Shown here: in pieces, positions 8,626 through 16,072 of the stretch
How the letters are laid out: each line of letters opens with the position of its first letter
Position numbering within the stretch: position 1 is the first letter of the stretch
From: Candidatus Bathyarchaeota archaeon
GTDB taxonomy: Archaea; Thermoproteota; Bathyarchaeia; Bathyarchaeales; Bathyarchaeaceae
Direction of reading: 5' to 3'
DNA length: 35,832 nt
NCBI GenBank assembly: GCA_029879825.1
Contig: JAOUPL010000002.1
Coordinates: 1-35,832, forward strand
Notes under the pieces: generated by a model
Databases searched by the model: none
What the model saw: only the letters and a program-made list of their open reading frames with translations
Told to the model about the DNA's origin: nothing
Position numbers and translations under genes: made by a program

Positions 8626-9954
8626 TCAGGATTCCCTCATAACGACGTTTAAAACGTCTAACTCGAGAGGTTTAGCTTCAGCGTTGACGATCTTGGCTAC
8701 GCAGGGATCTGTTCGGCCTTCATCTCCGGTTATTAACTCTTTGATATAAAGTCCTCCTTGACAACGTATCCTCATTTCTGCGCTGTTCGGCGTCAACCTC
8801 TTTATTTTCGCCTCATATATGTACTTTTCCCGAACTAGATCTGCCCTTCTATGTAGAACACGTAAGGGTGTTTGCTGACGAACAACAGTGTTTGTGAAGG
8901 TTTTCTCTACAGTCTCCAACTCTTCATCCGAAACGTTTCTGTCAAACTCAACGGTCGCCTTGTAAACCTTCTCGGATGCCTCTGCCTTCTTCAATTTTCT
9001 AACATCGTCTTTGCCAGCGAAACGAAGATTCAAAACCTCGACTTTACCCTGCGCTTGTTTATCGATGGTGTGCGCGAGATCCTGTAAATCTATGAATCGT
9101 CTCTTGGGTTTTTTAATTTCCACAATGAAGGGTCTCCCCGGTCCCAGCATGCGAGCATCTACGTCTTCTCGTCCAGCCGCGTGGAATGCAATATCCTCTC
9201 CCCCAGTTTTTTCTAACGTGGGTCCTGCAACGATTTCTTCAACGGACTCTGGATACATCTTTCCAGTCCAGTTGCATCTTGGGCATCCATTTCCCCTACA
9301 TTTTCTGCAAACCCATTTTGACTGGGGTATCCCGCGAAGCAGTTTCCTGTATCTTCCTTCAACGTAGAGTGGGTTCGCTTGAAGTGTAACTTGTCCAGTG
9401 AAGGGGTTGAGGAGAACCACGACATCCGGTTTGTTGTATTCAGCCGCCTTCTTTGTGATTTCGGAGATTTCTTTTCCGATATCCCGGCTGAACTCGTTCC
9501 GCATGCTTTCTCCGTGTCTCACCTCAAACTCAGCCTTAAACTCGTCTTCCCTTTCCTCCGTGTCGGTTGGCAATTCTACGCCAACGAGGAACGTGGTATA
9601 TTCGTAAGGCTTCAGTTTTTCCAACGCGGTGTCTACTACCTCTTCTAGGTGTTTGAATCGTCCCTGACAGAGGTAACATTCCCACTTTTTCCCCATCCTC
9701 TTCCTCATTTTCCTCAATATCTCAGCGGCCATGTCGAAGGACCCATTTGTTGCTATGGTTTTGAGGAGTGAGAACCCAGCTTTCTTTCCGGATAACGCTA
9801 GCTGATGACCTCTCATGGTTAGGAGAAGTTTAAGGGCTTCGCCTCGCTTCTGATTGTCCAGTCCGTAGCCTAGAAGGGCAAATTGCCTCCCCAAGCAGTG
9901 ATTGCAAAGGGGGTATTTTTCAAGCATTTTTTGCGCCTTTTTAAGCATCTCCAT
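8626..9954 (-). CDS. pus10: tRNA pseudouridine 54/55 synthase Pus10
   Basis: Archaeal Pus10 makes pseudouridine at positions 54 and 55 of the T-loop of tRNA. The 442 residues begin with a THUMP-containing accessory region carrying a zinc site (CNHCLG at 17-22 and a second CxxC in ECYLCQG). A further cysteine cluster, CRKCRGNGCPRC, lies ahead of the catalytic core. The core contains AAGREDVDARMLGPGRPF, whose Asp in the D-x-R context is the expected nucleophile. The C-terminus is complete. It lies between ffh and rpl21e. Confidence 0.95.
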   Translation of the reverse strand: MEMLKKAQKMLEKYPLCNHCLGRQFALLGYGLDNQKRGEALKLLLTMRGHQLALSGKKAGFSLLKTIATNGSFDMAAEILRKMRKRMGKKWECYLCQGRFKHLEEVVDTALEKLKPYEYTTFLVGVELPTDTEEREDEFKAEFEVRHGESMRNEFSRDIGKEISEITKKAAEYNKPDVVVLLNPFTGQVTLQANPLYVEGRYRKLLRGIPQSKWVCRKCRGNGCPRCNWTGKMYPESVEEIVAGPTLEKTGGEDIAFHAAGREDVDARMLGPGRPFIVEIKKPKRRFIDLQDLAHTIDKQAQGKVEVLNLRFAGKDDVRKLKKAEASEKVYKATVEFDRNVSDEELETVEKTFTNTVVRQQTPLRVLHRRADLVREKYIYEAKIKRLTPNSAEMRIRCQGGLYIKELITGDEGRTDPCVAKIVNAEAKPLELDVLNVVMRES

Positions 9955-10012
9955 AGAAGATTTCCTCTTTCCTCACCGTGTATTCTGTGGCGTTGAGGTT
10001 TCGATTCTTTAC

Positions 10013-11341
10013 TTAGGTTAATGGAAGTCCCTTTTTTCCAAAAAAGGGAAGTCTTTTCCTCCTCAATGTCTTCATCATCTTTCTCAACATGTTGTATCGT
10101 TCCAGCAATTCCTTCACTTCCTTTTCTTTGGTGCCTGATCCGCGGGCTACCCTCCGAATTCTGGATGCTGAGAGAATCTTGGGTTTCTCTCTTTCTTCCG
10201 GTGTCATGGACTGGATGATTACTCGCCATTTTTTAAGGGCATCCTCAGCCATCTCCATCATTTCTTCAGGTATATTATAGGTCATTCCCGGAATCATTTT
10301 TAGGACATGTCTTAGCGGTCCCATGCTTTTCATGGATTCAAACTGTTCGTACATGTCCGTGAGGGTAAATCTTCCACTTAGAAAGGCGCGCATTTTTCTT
10401 TCAGGCACCTTCACTTCTGCCTCGCGCACTTTCTCGATGAGACTTTGGAGGTCTCCCATGCCTAACAGTCGGCCAACAAATCTGGATGGAACGAAGGGTT
10501 CTATGTCACCGATTTTTTCGCCCGTGCTGATGAATCTTATAGGTGCTCCGATGGCAGCGACTGCTGAGAGGGCGCCTCCTCCCCTTGCAGAGCCGTCGAG
10601 TTTTGCCACTAAAATGGATCCTATGGGGGTGGCTTCGTGAAACGCTTTAGCTTGCAGAGCGGCTTGTTGGCCAATGGTCCCGTCGATGACCAAAATCACT
10701 TCGTTGGGTTGTATGGCTTTTTCTAGCTTCTTCATTTCTTCGATTAGACTCTTCTCTTCTTTATGTCGGCCCGCGGTGTCGATTATGACAACGTCATGGT
10801 CGCTAAATTGTTTCAATCCGTTCAAGGCGATTTTTGCAGATTTCTTTTCTTTTGGATCTCCGTATACGGGAACGTTTGCGCGCTTTGCCAGTTGTTGTAG
10901 TTGAGCGTAGGCTCCTGGTCTGTAGGTGTCTGTGCAAACTAGGGCTGGTTTTAACCCTCTTTTTTGGAAGTATTTTGCTAATTTTGCGGAGGCGGTAGTT
11001 TTGCCTGACCCTTGGATTCCCACGAGCATAAGGACTTTTCTTTTCCCGGGTTCTGTTTTTAATGGAGCTGGCTTTTCGCCTAGAAAACGCGTTAATTCTT
11101 CGTAAACCACTTTTGTTATGTGTTCTCTTCTGGAAATTCCCGGCGGAACCTTCTCTTTTAACGCTCTCTCCTCTATTCTCTTTGAGGTTTCGAGAACCAG
11201 CTTTACGTTGACATCTGCTTGGAGAAGTGCTCTTTGGATGTCGCGAACCAGTTCCTTGACGGTTTTCTCATCCATAACTGGGGCTTTCAAAACCTTCCTT
11301 AGTGCTTCGTATAGTGAAGAGCCGAGACGTTCCATAGCCAT
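10013..11341 (-). CDS. ffh: Signal recognition particle GTPase SRP54
   Basis: SRP54 binds signal peptides and 7S RNA and delivers ribosomes to the membrane receptor FtsY. The 442 residues give an N domain (1-95), a G domain with P-loop GIQGSGKTTASAKLA (about 108-122), IIDTAGRHKEEK (about 190) and AKLDGSARGGGA. A methionine-rich M domain (from about 305) includes SASRIRRVARGSGTKEKEV, the 7S-RNA binding helix. Its stop is 58 bases ahead of pus10. It has its own TATA element upstream and may drive the following ribosomal operon. Confidence 0.97.
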   Translation of the reverse strand: MAMERLGSSLYEALRKVLKAPVMDEKTVKELVRDIQRALLQADVNVKLVLETSKRIEERALKEKVPPGISRREHITKVVYEELTRFLGEKPAPLKTEPGKRKVLMLVGIQGSGKTTASAKLAKYFQKRGLKPALVCTDTYRPGAYAQLQQLAKRANVPVYGDPKEKKSAKIALNGLKQFSDHDVVIIDTAGRHKEEKSLIEEMKKLEKAIQPNEVILVIDGTIGQQAALQAKAFHEATPIGSILVAKLDGSARGGGALSAVAAIGAPIRFISTGEKIGDIEPFVPSRFVGRLLGMGDLQSLIEKVREAEVKVPERKMRAFLSGRFTLTDMYEQFESMKSMGPLRHVLKMIPGMTYNIPEEMMEMAEDALKKWRVIIQSMTPEEREKPKILSASRIRRVARGSGTKEKEVKELLERYNMLRKMMKTLRRKRLPFFGKKGLPLT

Positions 11342-11380
11342 AATTTTTCTCCAACTTAAAACTAGATTTGCCCTTTAATA

Positions 11381-11390
11381 GATATTTAGT
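11381..11390 (-). promoter_or_regulatory. TATA element upstream of ffh
   Basis: The minus strand reads ACTAAATATC about 40-50 bases upstream of the ffh ATG (11341). The intergenic region (11342-11445) is shared with the divergent PAC2-family gene, so two opposing promoters are expected in about 100 bases. Confidence 0.45.
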
Positions 11391-11445
11391 TTGTTACCGT
11401 AACTCTTTTTTCTCAGTCAACGAAATTTAGGTAGAGGAACGATCT

Positions 11446-12189
11446 TTGTCGGAATTAGTTAAAATTGTGGAGAAGAAGCCTATACCTTCTGGGGCTACGA
11501 TGCTTTATGGGCTTCCTGACGTAGGCCTCGTGGGCCTCATAGCAACTTCCTACTTAATATCTGAACTTGATTCAGAAGAGATAGCCTACATGGACTCAGA
11601 CCTTCTTCCTCCAGTCGTCGTCTTACACGAAGGTCTTCCCCATGCTCCTCTGCGAATCTATGGAAACAAAAACTTTATCGCAGTGATCTCTGAGTTGGCG
11701 ATCCCCACCCGAGCCCTTCACAGGGTCATGCGAAAACTTGTCGATTGGGGGCAAGCAAAAAAGGTTAAAATGATGGTGTCGATGGGAGGGATTCCCATAG
11801 AAAATAGGCAGGTCATTGCGGAACCTAAGGTTTATGGTGCCGCTTCCACCAAGGAGCTTCTTGACATGCTAAGCAAAAAGGGACTAAGCACACTGAATGA
11901 AGGCTACATGGTTGGTCCCCAAGCCCTTACCATGCGATACTGCGCCGAGAAGAAAATTCCAGCCATAGCTCTCTTAGCCCAATCATTCTATAACTATCCC
12001 GACCCGGAAGCAGCCGCTATGGTGCTAAAAGAACTCTCAAAAATCACCGAAACTAAGATAGATGTTTCCAAACTCCTTGAGAAGGGAGAGGAAATTCGAT
12101 TGAAGGCAAGAGACATAATGAAGCGAACTCAGCAAGAAATGACCCACATGAAAAAGTCGCAGGAGTACGACCTTCCGCTGTACGTTTAG
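11446..12189 (+). CDS. PAC2-family protein (proteasome assembly chaperone-like)
   Basis: The 247-residue protein is an archaeal member of the PAC2 family, related in fold to eukaryotic proteasome assembly chaperones. Characteristic parts are YGLPDVGLVGLIATSYLI near the N-terminus, the central MVSMGGIPIENR and the C-terminal helix. Archaeal members are of uncertain function. The start is a TTG at 11446 preceded by GAGG; no ATG lies near. An Hsp20 gene starts 12 bases after its stop, and the pair could be a small protein-quality-control operon. Confidence 0.88.
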   Translation: MSELVKIVEKKPIPSGATMLYGLPDVGLVGLIATSYLISELDSEEIAYMDSDLLPPVVVLHEGLPHAPLRIYGNKNFIAVISELAIPTRALHRVMRKLVDWGQAKKVKMMVSMGGIPIENRQVIAEPKVYGAASTKELLDMLSKKGLSTLNEGYMVGPQALTMRYCAEKKIPAIALLAQSFYNYPDPEAAAMVLKELSKITETKIDVSKLLEKGEEIRLKARDIMKRTQQEMTHMKKSQEYDLPLYV

Positions 12190-12201
12190 GAGAGAGCCTT
12201 G

Positions 12202-12651
12202 ATGTATAAGAAACGGAGAAAACGTTCAATTTTTGACCTAATGAGCGAATACATGGAAGAGTTCGAGACCCTAGCAGACGAACTAATAGAGTCCACCTTC
12301 GCTGAACGCCCCAGCTGGAACACAGAATCCTGCTGCCTTGAACCACTCTGCAATGTTTTTGTCACTCCTGACGAAGTTGTAATCACCGCTGATCTTCCCA
12401 ACGCCGAACACGAATCTGTAAAGGTTGAAGCGTTAAGCGAAGACCTTATCGAAATCACGGCGAAAATGAAAAGAAAGATGCGATTTGACGATTTCGGCAT
12501 AACCCATCGAGAGGGAGAGTTTTCCTTCCTTCGTTGCCAACCCCGCATGCCAGTACCCGTTGACACCAAACGAATGAAGATCTCCTTCAAACACGGCATT
12601 CTAGAGATACGTTTCCCGAGAAAACGAGGTCACGAGATTCAAGTTGAATAA
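12202..12651 (+). CDS. Small heat-shock protein, Hsp20/alpha-crystallin family
   Basis: The product (149 residues from the ATG at 12202) is an ATP-independent holdase. The N-terminal arm (KKRRKRSIFDLMSEYMEEFE) is followed by an alpha-crystallin domain: NVFVTPDEVVITADLPNAEH, VEALSEDLIEITAK and FKHGILEIRFPRK. The C-terminal EIQVE offers an I-x-V in place of the classical I-x-I/V anchor. A TTG at 12199 is in frame directly before the ATG. AGGAGAG at 12188-12194 serves the ATG well, so that start is preferred. It is probably cotranscribed with the PAC2-family gene. Confidence 0.93.
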   Translation: MYKKRRKRSIFDLMSEYMEEFETLADELIESTFAERPSWNTESCCLEPLCNVFVTPDEVVITADLPNAEHESVKVEALSEDLIEITAKMKRKMRFDDFGITHREGEFSFLRCQPRMPVPVDTKRMKISFKHGILEIRFPRKRGHEIQVE

Positions 12652-12741
12652 CCACAGAAGCCTCAGCCCTCATAAAGGGTCTTCATAAATCCGACGGCTC
12701 TTCTTGCATCATCGGCTTCACTAAAACTGCCCTTCAACTTC

Positions 12742-13677
12742 CTAATGAATCTTTCCGAGACTTTCCAACGCTGAGGCAACTATCAAGGGAAAAGCTATAG
12801 TCACGTCGCAGATGACCGTCACCGCTTTTCCCTCAGGCTTTACCTTTCCCCAGCTGACCGCCTCTTCCAAGGTAGCTCCGCTCAGGCCTCCGGGCTCCGG
12901 CCTATCCATGGTGATTTGAATTGCAAGGTCTACGCCTTCTCGAAACGTGTTGGCAAATAAGGCGAAGTGTTTAGGCCAGCCTCCCCCGAGAATGATGACG
13001 CCTACCTTTTTGGCTTCATAAACCTTGTCCATCAGCTTGTTCACATCAAGGAGTGGGTCTATTCCCATCTTTTTGTCTTGCCCAAACACCCAGAGGTGGA
13101 AACCAGCTATGGAATCTATGAAGCCTGGACTTATGATGGGAACTCCTTTCTTTGCTGCTGTAGCGAGTATAGATTCTGGGTCCTGGATTTGTTTACCTAC
13201 CTCAAACAGAAGATCTACTGTGGATATGCGTTCCCTTTTCTCTTCAGGAATATTTTCTAGTATTTTGTACATCCATTTTTCTAAACTCCTGAACGCCTTT
13301 TGCTCGATGTAAATGTCGCCTATTCTCCCAATGTCTTTAGCCCTAAGCTCCTTGTCTTCAGCAAGGAAGGTGCCTACCAAGTGTTTGTAGCCAAGGGCTT
13401 CAACCATATCGTGCACCATGTTAGCCCCGGTGGTGACAACCACTTCCACGTACTCTTGATCGATTAAATCGCTGATGATTCGTCTCAGTCCTCCCGGAAC
13501 CATGGGTCCGGCTAGGGTTAGGAACACCGTGTAGTCTTTGTCACCAAACATTTCAGCCGCCAGTTCGGCTGCCTTACCAATTTTTCCAGCGCCAAGTACG
13601 CCACATTCTTTCATCTCAGAGACCAGATCGCCTACGGTTAATCCCCGCCTCAGCCGCATCTGTTTAACGCGCTTCAA
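12742..13677 (-). CDS. dys: Deoxyhypusine synthase
   Basis: The enzyme transfers the aminobutyl group of spermidine to one lysine of aIF5A, using NAD. The 311 residues include TTGANMVHDMVEALGYKHL for NAD binding. The block GGGWPKHFALFAN (about 230) carries the lysine equivalent to the catalytic Lys of the human enzyme, and EEAVSWGKV is the active-site DEAVSWGK-type motif. The substrate gene for aIF5A lies about 100 bases upstream on the same strand, a strong functional pairing. Another frame stays open past its stop (see findings). Confidence 0.96.
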   Translation of the reverse strand: MKRVKQMRLRRGLTVGDLVSEMKECGVLGAGKIGKAAELAAEMFGDKDYTVFLTLAGPMVPGGLRRIISDLIDQEYVEVVVTTGANMVHDMVEALGYKHLVGTFLAEDKELRAKDIGRIGDIYIEQKAFRSLEKWMYKILENIPEEKRERISTVDLLFEVGKQIQDPESILATAAKKGVPIISPGFIDSIAGFHLWVFGQDKKMGIDPLLDVNKLMDKVYEAKKVGVIILGGGWPKHFALFANTFREGVDLAIQITMDRPEPGGLSGATLEEAVSWGKVKPEGKAVTVICDVTIAFPLIVASALESLGKIH

Positions 13678-13777
13678 TCCTTCACCCCGTAATTACAGAC
13701 CACTCTAGCGATTCAAGGATGTAGATTAACGTTTTAAAAGGTAATTGCAGAAACTGAAAATTTCAACCAGAAGGAAG

Positions 13778-14170
13778 CTAACCTTTCGTTCGCATTATTC
13801 TTGTTCTGCCCAAAATGCGCCAGTACTCAACCTCGATGCCGGAAGCGAGTTTAGATGTTATTTCTTCTTCAGGTAAGGGCGCCTCGAGTATTTCGTATGT
13901 TTCTAGGTCCATCACCTGAACAGCCGCTGGCAACAGCGCTATGACTTGGCCGCCTCTTTTCTCGATAATAGGCACTTCAACCTGTGCATCCACTGGCTTC
14001 ACAAGGGTTCTTTTCGCTTCGTCAAAAACGCCTACGGCAACAATTCGAGCCTTTGCAGAGCCGTGTTTTCCTGGCTTTGATTTGGTGTAGTCCATGACGC
14101 GGCATGGTTCACCGTCGATAATTATGTAACTTCCAACCTTCAGGGCTCTCAAATCCATGGGTTTGCTCAT
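13778..14170 (-). CDS. eif5A: Translation factor aIF5A
   Basis: aIF5A (130 residues) relieves ribosome stalling and needs hypusine or deoxyhypusine. The modified lysine lies in the loop KPGKHGSAK (Lys35). An N-terminal SH3-like barrel (DLRALKVGSYIIIDGEPCR) is followed by a C-terminal OB domain (YEILEAPLPEEEI). Deoxyhypusine synthase, the modifying enzyme, is the next gene on the same strand. An archaeal TATA element lies about 65 bases upstream. Confidence 0.97.
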   Translation of the reverse strand: MSKPMDLRALKVGSYIIIDGEPCRVMDYTKSKPGKHGSAKARIVAVGVFDEAKRTLVKPVDAQVEVPIIEKRGGQVIALLPAAVQVMDLETYEILEAPLPEEEITSKLASGIEVEYWRILGRTRIMRTKG

Positions 14171-14230
14171 TTTACCTCGCCTCTCTTGAACAGCAGACTT
14201 TCACGCAATTCATGGTTAATAAGTTATCGT

Positions 14231-14240
14231 CTAAATATCT
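14231..14240 (-). promoter_or_regulatory. TATA element upstream of aIF5A
   Basis: The minus strand reads AGATATTTAG, a good archaeal TATA box, about 61-70 bases ahead of the aIF5A start at 14170. This predicts a leader of roughly 35 bases. No second candidate lies closer. Confidence 0.45.
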
Positions 14241-14346
14241 CTAACAGTCCCAGAACACCTAGTCAAATGTAAAATAGCCAATTTATACATTTCTCTTATA
14301 TCGGGCTTAGGCAGTAAATGTTATCGTTGCTGCTGGAGGAATAGCA

Positions 14347-14538
14347 CTGTTTAACGCTGTTGGTGTAGTCGCACGGGTCGATCGTGAAGAAGCATTGAAG
14401 TTTGTAACAAAACTGATAGCTCTTTTAGGAGATAAGGGGCTCTCCTTGCTTCTTGAGCAGAAGTTGGCGGAGCACGTCAAAAAAATTGAGACGGCTTTTG
14501 TTCGATTGCGCGCGCGCGCACCAACGCCTGAAAGGTAG
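14347..14538 (+). pseudogene. nadK: NAD kinase remnant with the middle of the gene deleted in frame
   Basis: A plus-strand frame from CTG 14347 to TAG 14536-14538 encodes 63 residues. The first about 43 (AVGVVARVDREEALKFVTKL, then a helix ending LAEHV) match the N-terminus of archaeal NAD kinases, which phosphorylate NAD to NADP. The next residues, KKIETAFVRLRARAPTPER, look like the closing strand and tail of the same family. The GGDG catalytic motif and about 200 residues between them are absent. The simplest reading is an in-frame internal deletion. GGAGG at 14336-14340 lies six bases before the CTG, and no ATG, GTG or TTG occurs in frame after the upstream TAG (14308-14310). An assembly collapse is an alternative. 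Confidence 0.6.
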
Positions 14539-14550
14539 ACTTCTCTTCTC

Positions 14551-14559
14551 AGGAGGTGA
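14551..14559 (+). promoter_or_regulatory. Strong Shine-Dalgarno sequence that decides the nob1 start
   Basis: AGGAGGTGA lies six bases upstream of CTG 14566 and is one of the best ribosome-binding sites in the window. The frame is closed upstream by a TGA at 14557-14559. The site therefore fixes translation initiation at or very near the CTG. Confidence 0.7.
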
Positions 14560-14565
14560 AAGCTT

Positions 14566-15087
14566 CTGACAACGAGGGCCATCGTTCTGGACACATCCGC
14601 TTTAATCGCGGGCTTTAATCCCCTTTCAATCACTGAGACACAATATTCTGTTCCCGCAGTTAAGAAGGAGCTTGCTCCAAACTCCATGCCTTGGACGCGA
14701 TTCAGCGCCGCGGTGGAGAACAGGAGGTTGATGGTTAGGACACCGAGAAATTCCTCTCTCCAAGAGGTTAGGGAAGCTTCTAGAAGGGTTGGCGATGCGC
14801 GTTATCTTTCCGAGGCGGATTTGCAGGTCTTGGCTCTGGCTTTAGAGTTAAAAAGGGCGGGTTTGCACCCATTAATTGTTACAGACGATTATTCCATCCA
14901 AAATGTAGCCAACCAAATTGGCGTAAACTTCACCTCGCTTATGACTTATGGGATAAGGTTTCGCTTTAACTGGATTCTATATTGCCCTGCGTGCCATCGG
15001 AAATATCCTTCAGACTACAAGTTCAAGTCTTGCGAAGTCTGCGGCACCAAACTTAAGAGAAAGCCCCTGAGAAAAACTCCGCTATGA
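14566..15087 (+). CDS. nob1: rRNA maturation endonuclease Nob1 (PIN domain + zinc ribbon), CTG start
   Basis: Nob1 cuts the 3' end of pre-16S rRNA. The PIN domain begins with TRAIVLDTSALIAGF (first acidic residue Asp9). It continues with PAVKKELAP, LSEADLQVLALALEL and LIVTDDYSIQNVA, which supply the remaining acidic positions. A zinc ribbon with CPAC and CEVCG pairs and a basic tail closes the 173-residue protein. The first ATG (14686) would delete the catalytic first strand. Upstream of it only CTG 14566 is a plausible start, placed six bases after AGGAGGTGA. The next gene's start region overlaps the nob1 stop. Confidence 0.9.
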   Translation: MTTRAIVLDTSALIAGFNPLSITETQYSVPAVKKELAPNSMPWTRFSAAVENRRLMVRTPRNSSLQEVREASRRVGDARYLSEADLQVLALALELKRAGLHPLIVTDDYSIQNVANQIGVNFTSLMTYGIRFRFNWILYCPACHRKYPSDYKFKSCEVCGTKLKRKPLRKTPL

Positions 15088-15101
15088 ACGGAGGTCTTGA
15101 A

Positions 15102-15671
15102 ATGATTGAACGGAAAATCGTCTATTTTGAGGCTCCTGGAAAACAGAATACAGAATCTGTGCTGGAATTGGTAAAGAATTACGCTCAAGCTAAGGGGATA
15201 AGGGACATCGTGGTTGCCTCCACCACCGGCGAAACTGGAGTAAAGGCTTCTAAAATTTTTAGGACCTTCAACGTGGTGGTGGTTTCCCATCATGTAGGCT
15301 TTCAAGAGCCCGGAGTGTGGGAATTGAAAGAAGAGAATCGTAGGAAGATTTTGGAGAATGGAGCCAAGATCTTGACGGCAACCCATGCCCTTAGCGGCGT
15401 GGAGAGGGCCGTCCGAAAGAAGTTTGGAACCATCATGCCCCTCGAACTCATAGCTCACACCCTTAGGTTATTCGGCGAGGGAACCAAAGTCTGCGTCGAG
15501 ATTACTATCATGGCCGCTGACGCCGGCCTCATCCCAGTGGACAGGGAGGCCATAGCCGTAGGAGGAACTGGCAGAGGAGCAGACACCGCCTTGGTTATAA
15601 AGCCAGCAACAGCGTCCCGCTTTTTCGACCTTGAAATCAGAGAAATAATAGCCAAACCAAGAAGCATCTAG
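15102..15671 (+). CDS. Pyruvate kinase alpha/beta (C-terminal) domain-like protein
   Basis: The 189-residue product resembles stand-alone archaeal proteins with the fold of the pyruvate kinase C-terminal alpha/beta domain. The segment RDIVVASTTGETGVKASKIF and the Gly-rich VGGTGRGADTALVI near the C-terminus are typical. It lacks the catalytic barrel, so it is not a pyruvate kinase; the biochemical role is unknown. ATG 15102 is chosen because GGAGGT lies six bases upstream; an in-frame ATG at 15084 would overlap the end of nob1 and lacks such a site. It is likely cotranscribed with nob1. Confidence 0.85.
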   Translation: MIERKIVYFEAPGKQNTESVLELVKNYAQAKGIRDIVVASTTGETGVKASKIFRTFNVVVVSHHVGFQEPGVWELKEENRRKILENGAKILTATHALSGVERAVRKKFGTIMPLELIAHTLRLFGEGTKVCVEITIMAADAGLIPVDREAIAVGGTGRGADTALVIKPATASRFFDLEIREIIAKPRSI

Positions 15672-15691
15672 AGATTAGCCTTGTATTAAAA

Positions 15692-15802
15692 TGGCGCCGG
15701 GGAAGGGATTTGAACCCTTGAGGCGCAAAGCGCCACCGGCTGTCTTCTGACCCCATATTTGTACATCTCGAGGCCGGCACATTACCGCTCTGTCACCCCG
15801 GC
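15692..15802 (-). tRNA. tRNA-Ser (anticodon CGA) with a 25-nt intron and encoded CCA
   Basis: On the minus strand the acceptor GCCGGGG (15796-15802) pairs with CCCCGGC. It is followed by discriminator G and an encoded CCA (15692-15694). The D stem is ACA/TGT, and the anticodon stem CCGGC pairs with GCCGG (15736-15740). The long variable arm (GGCGC-TTT-GCGCC) makes it class II. The anticodon CGA is at 15768-15770, so it reads UCG serine codons. An insertion of about 25 bases (15742-15766) follows position 37, the canonical archaeal intron site cut by the tRNA splicing endonuclease. The exact intron edges may shift by a base or two. Confidence 0.93.
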
Positions 15803-16029
15803 GCCTAATTTTGTTAGAGCCTATTGCCATTAATAAAAGTGCTCTCACCAGAGTGGCGCATCAGCCTTCATTTGGGTCCCAAAAGATTACTATCTTTCAT
15901 GAAACATACCTGCTCCGCTATTTCCTCCAGAAACTTCCCTTCGCTATCCTCGGTCAAGGAATAGAGAGGTTGCAGTGATCACAAAAAGTAATGTAACACG
16001 ATCGGTTGCTGCTTTGTCTAAAAACGCAA

Positions 16030-16039
16030 CCTAAATAAG
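16030..16039 (+). promoter_or_regulatory. TATA element upstream of the nicotinamidase-like gene
   Basis: CCTAAATAAG is centred about 38 bases before the ATG at 16073. This fits transcription starting roughly ten bases ahead of the start codon. Confidence 0.4.
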
Positions 16040-16072
16040 CGACAAAAATCATGCAACCAGAATGGTGAAAAC

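Noticed and set aside
14307..14687. A 126-codon minus-strand open frame
   Set aside because: It lies opposite the NAD kinase remnant and nob1, whose plus-strand products are recognisable; the minus-strand translation is low-complexity Ser/Thr/Ala without any motif.
15975..15983. GTGATCACA palindrome upstream of the nicotinamidase-like gene
   Set aside because: It resembles the clustered sites at 26-28 kb, but a single short palindrome of this kind is expected by chance.
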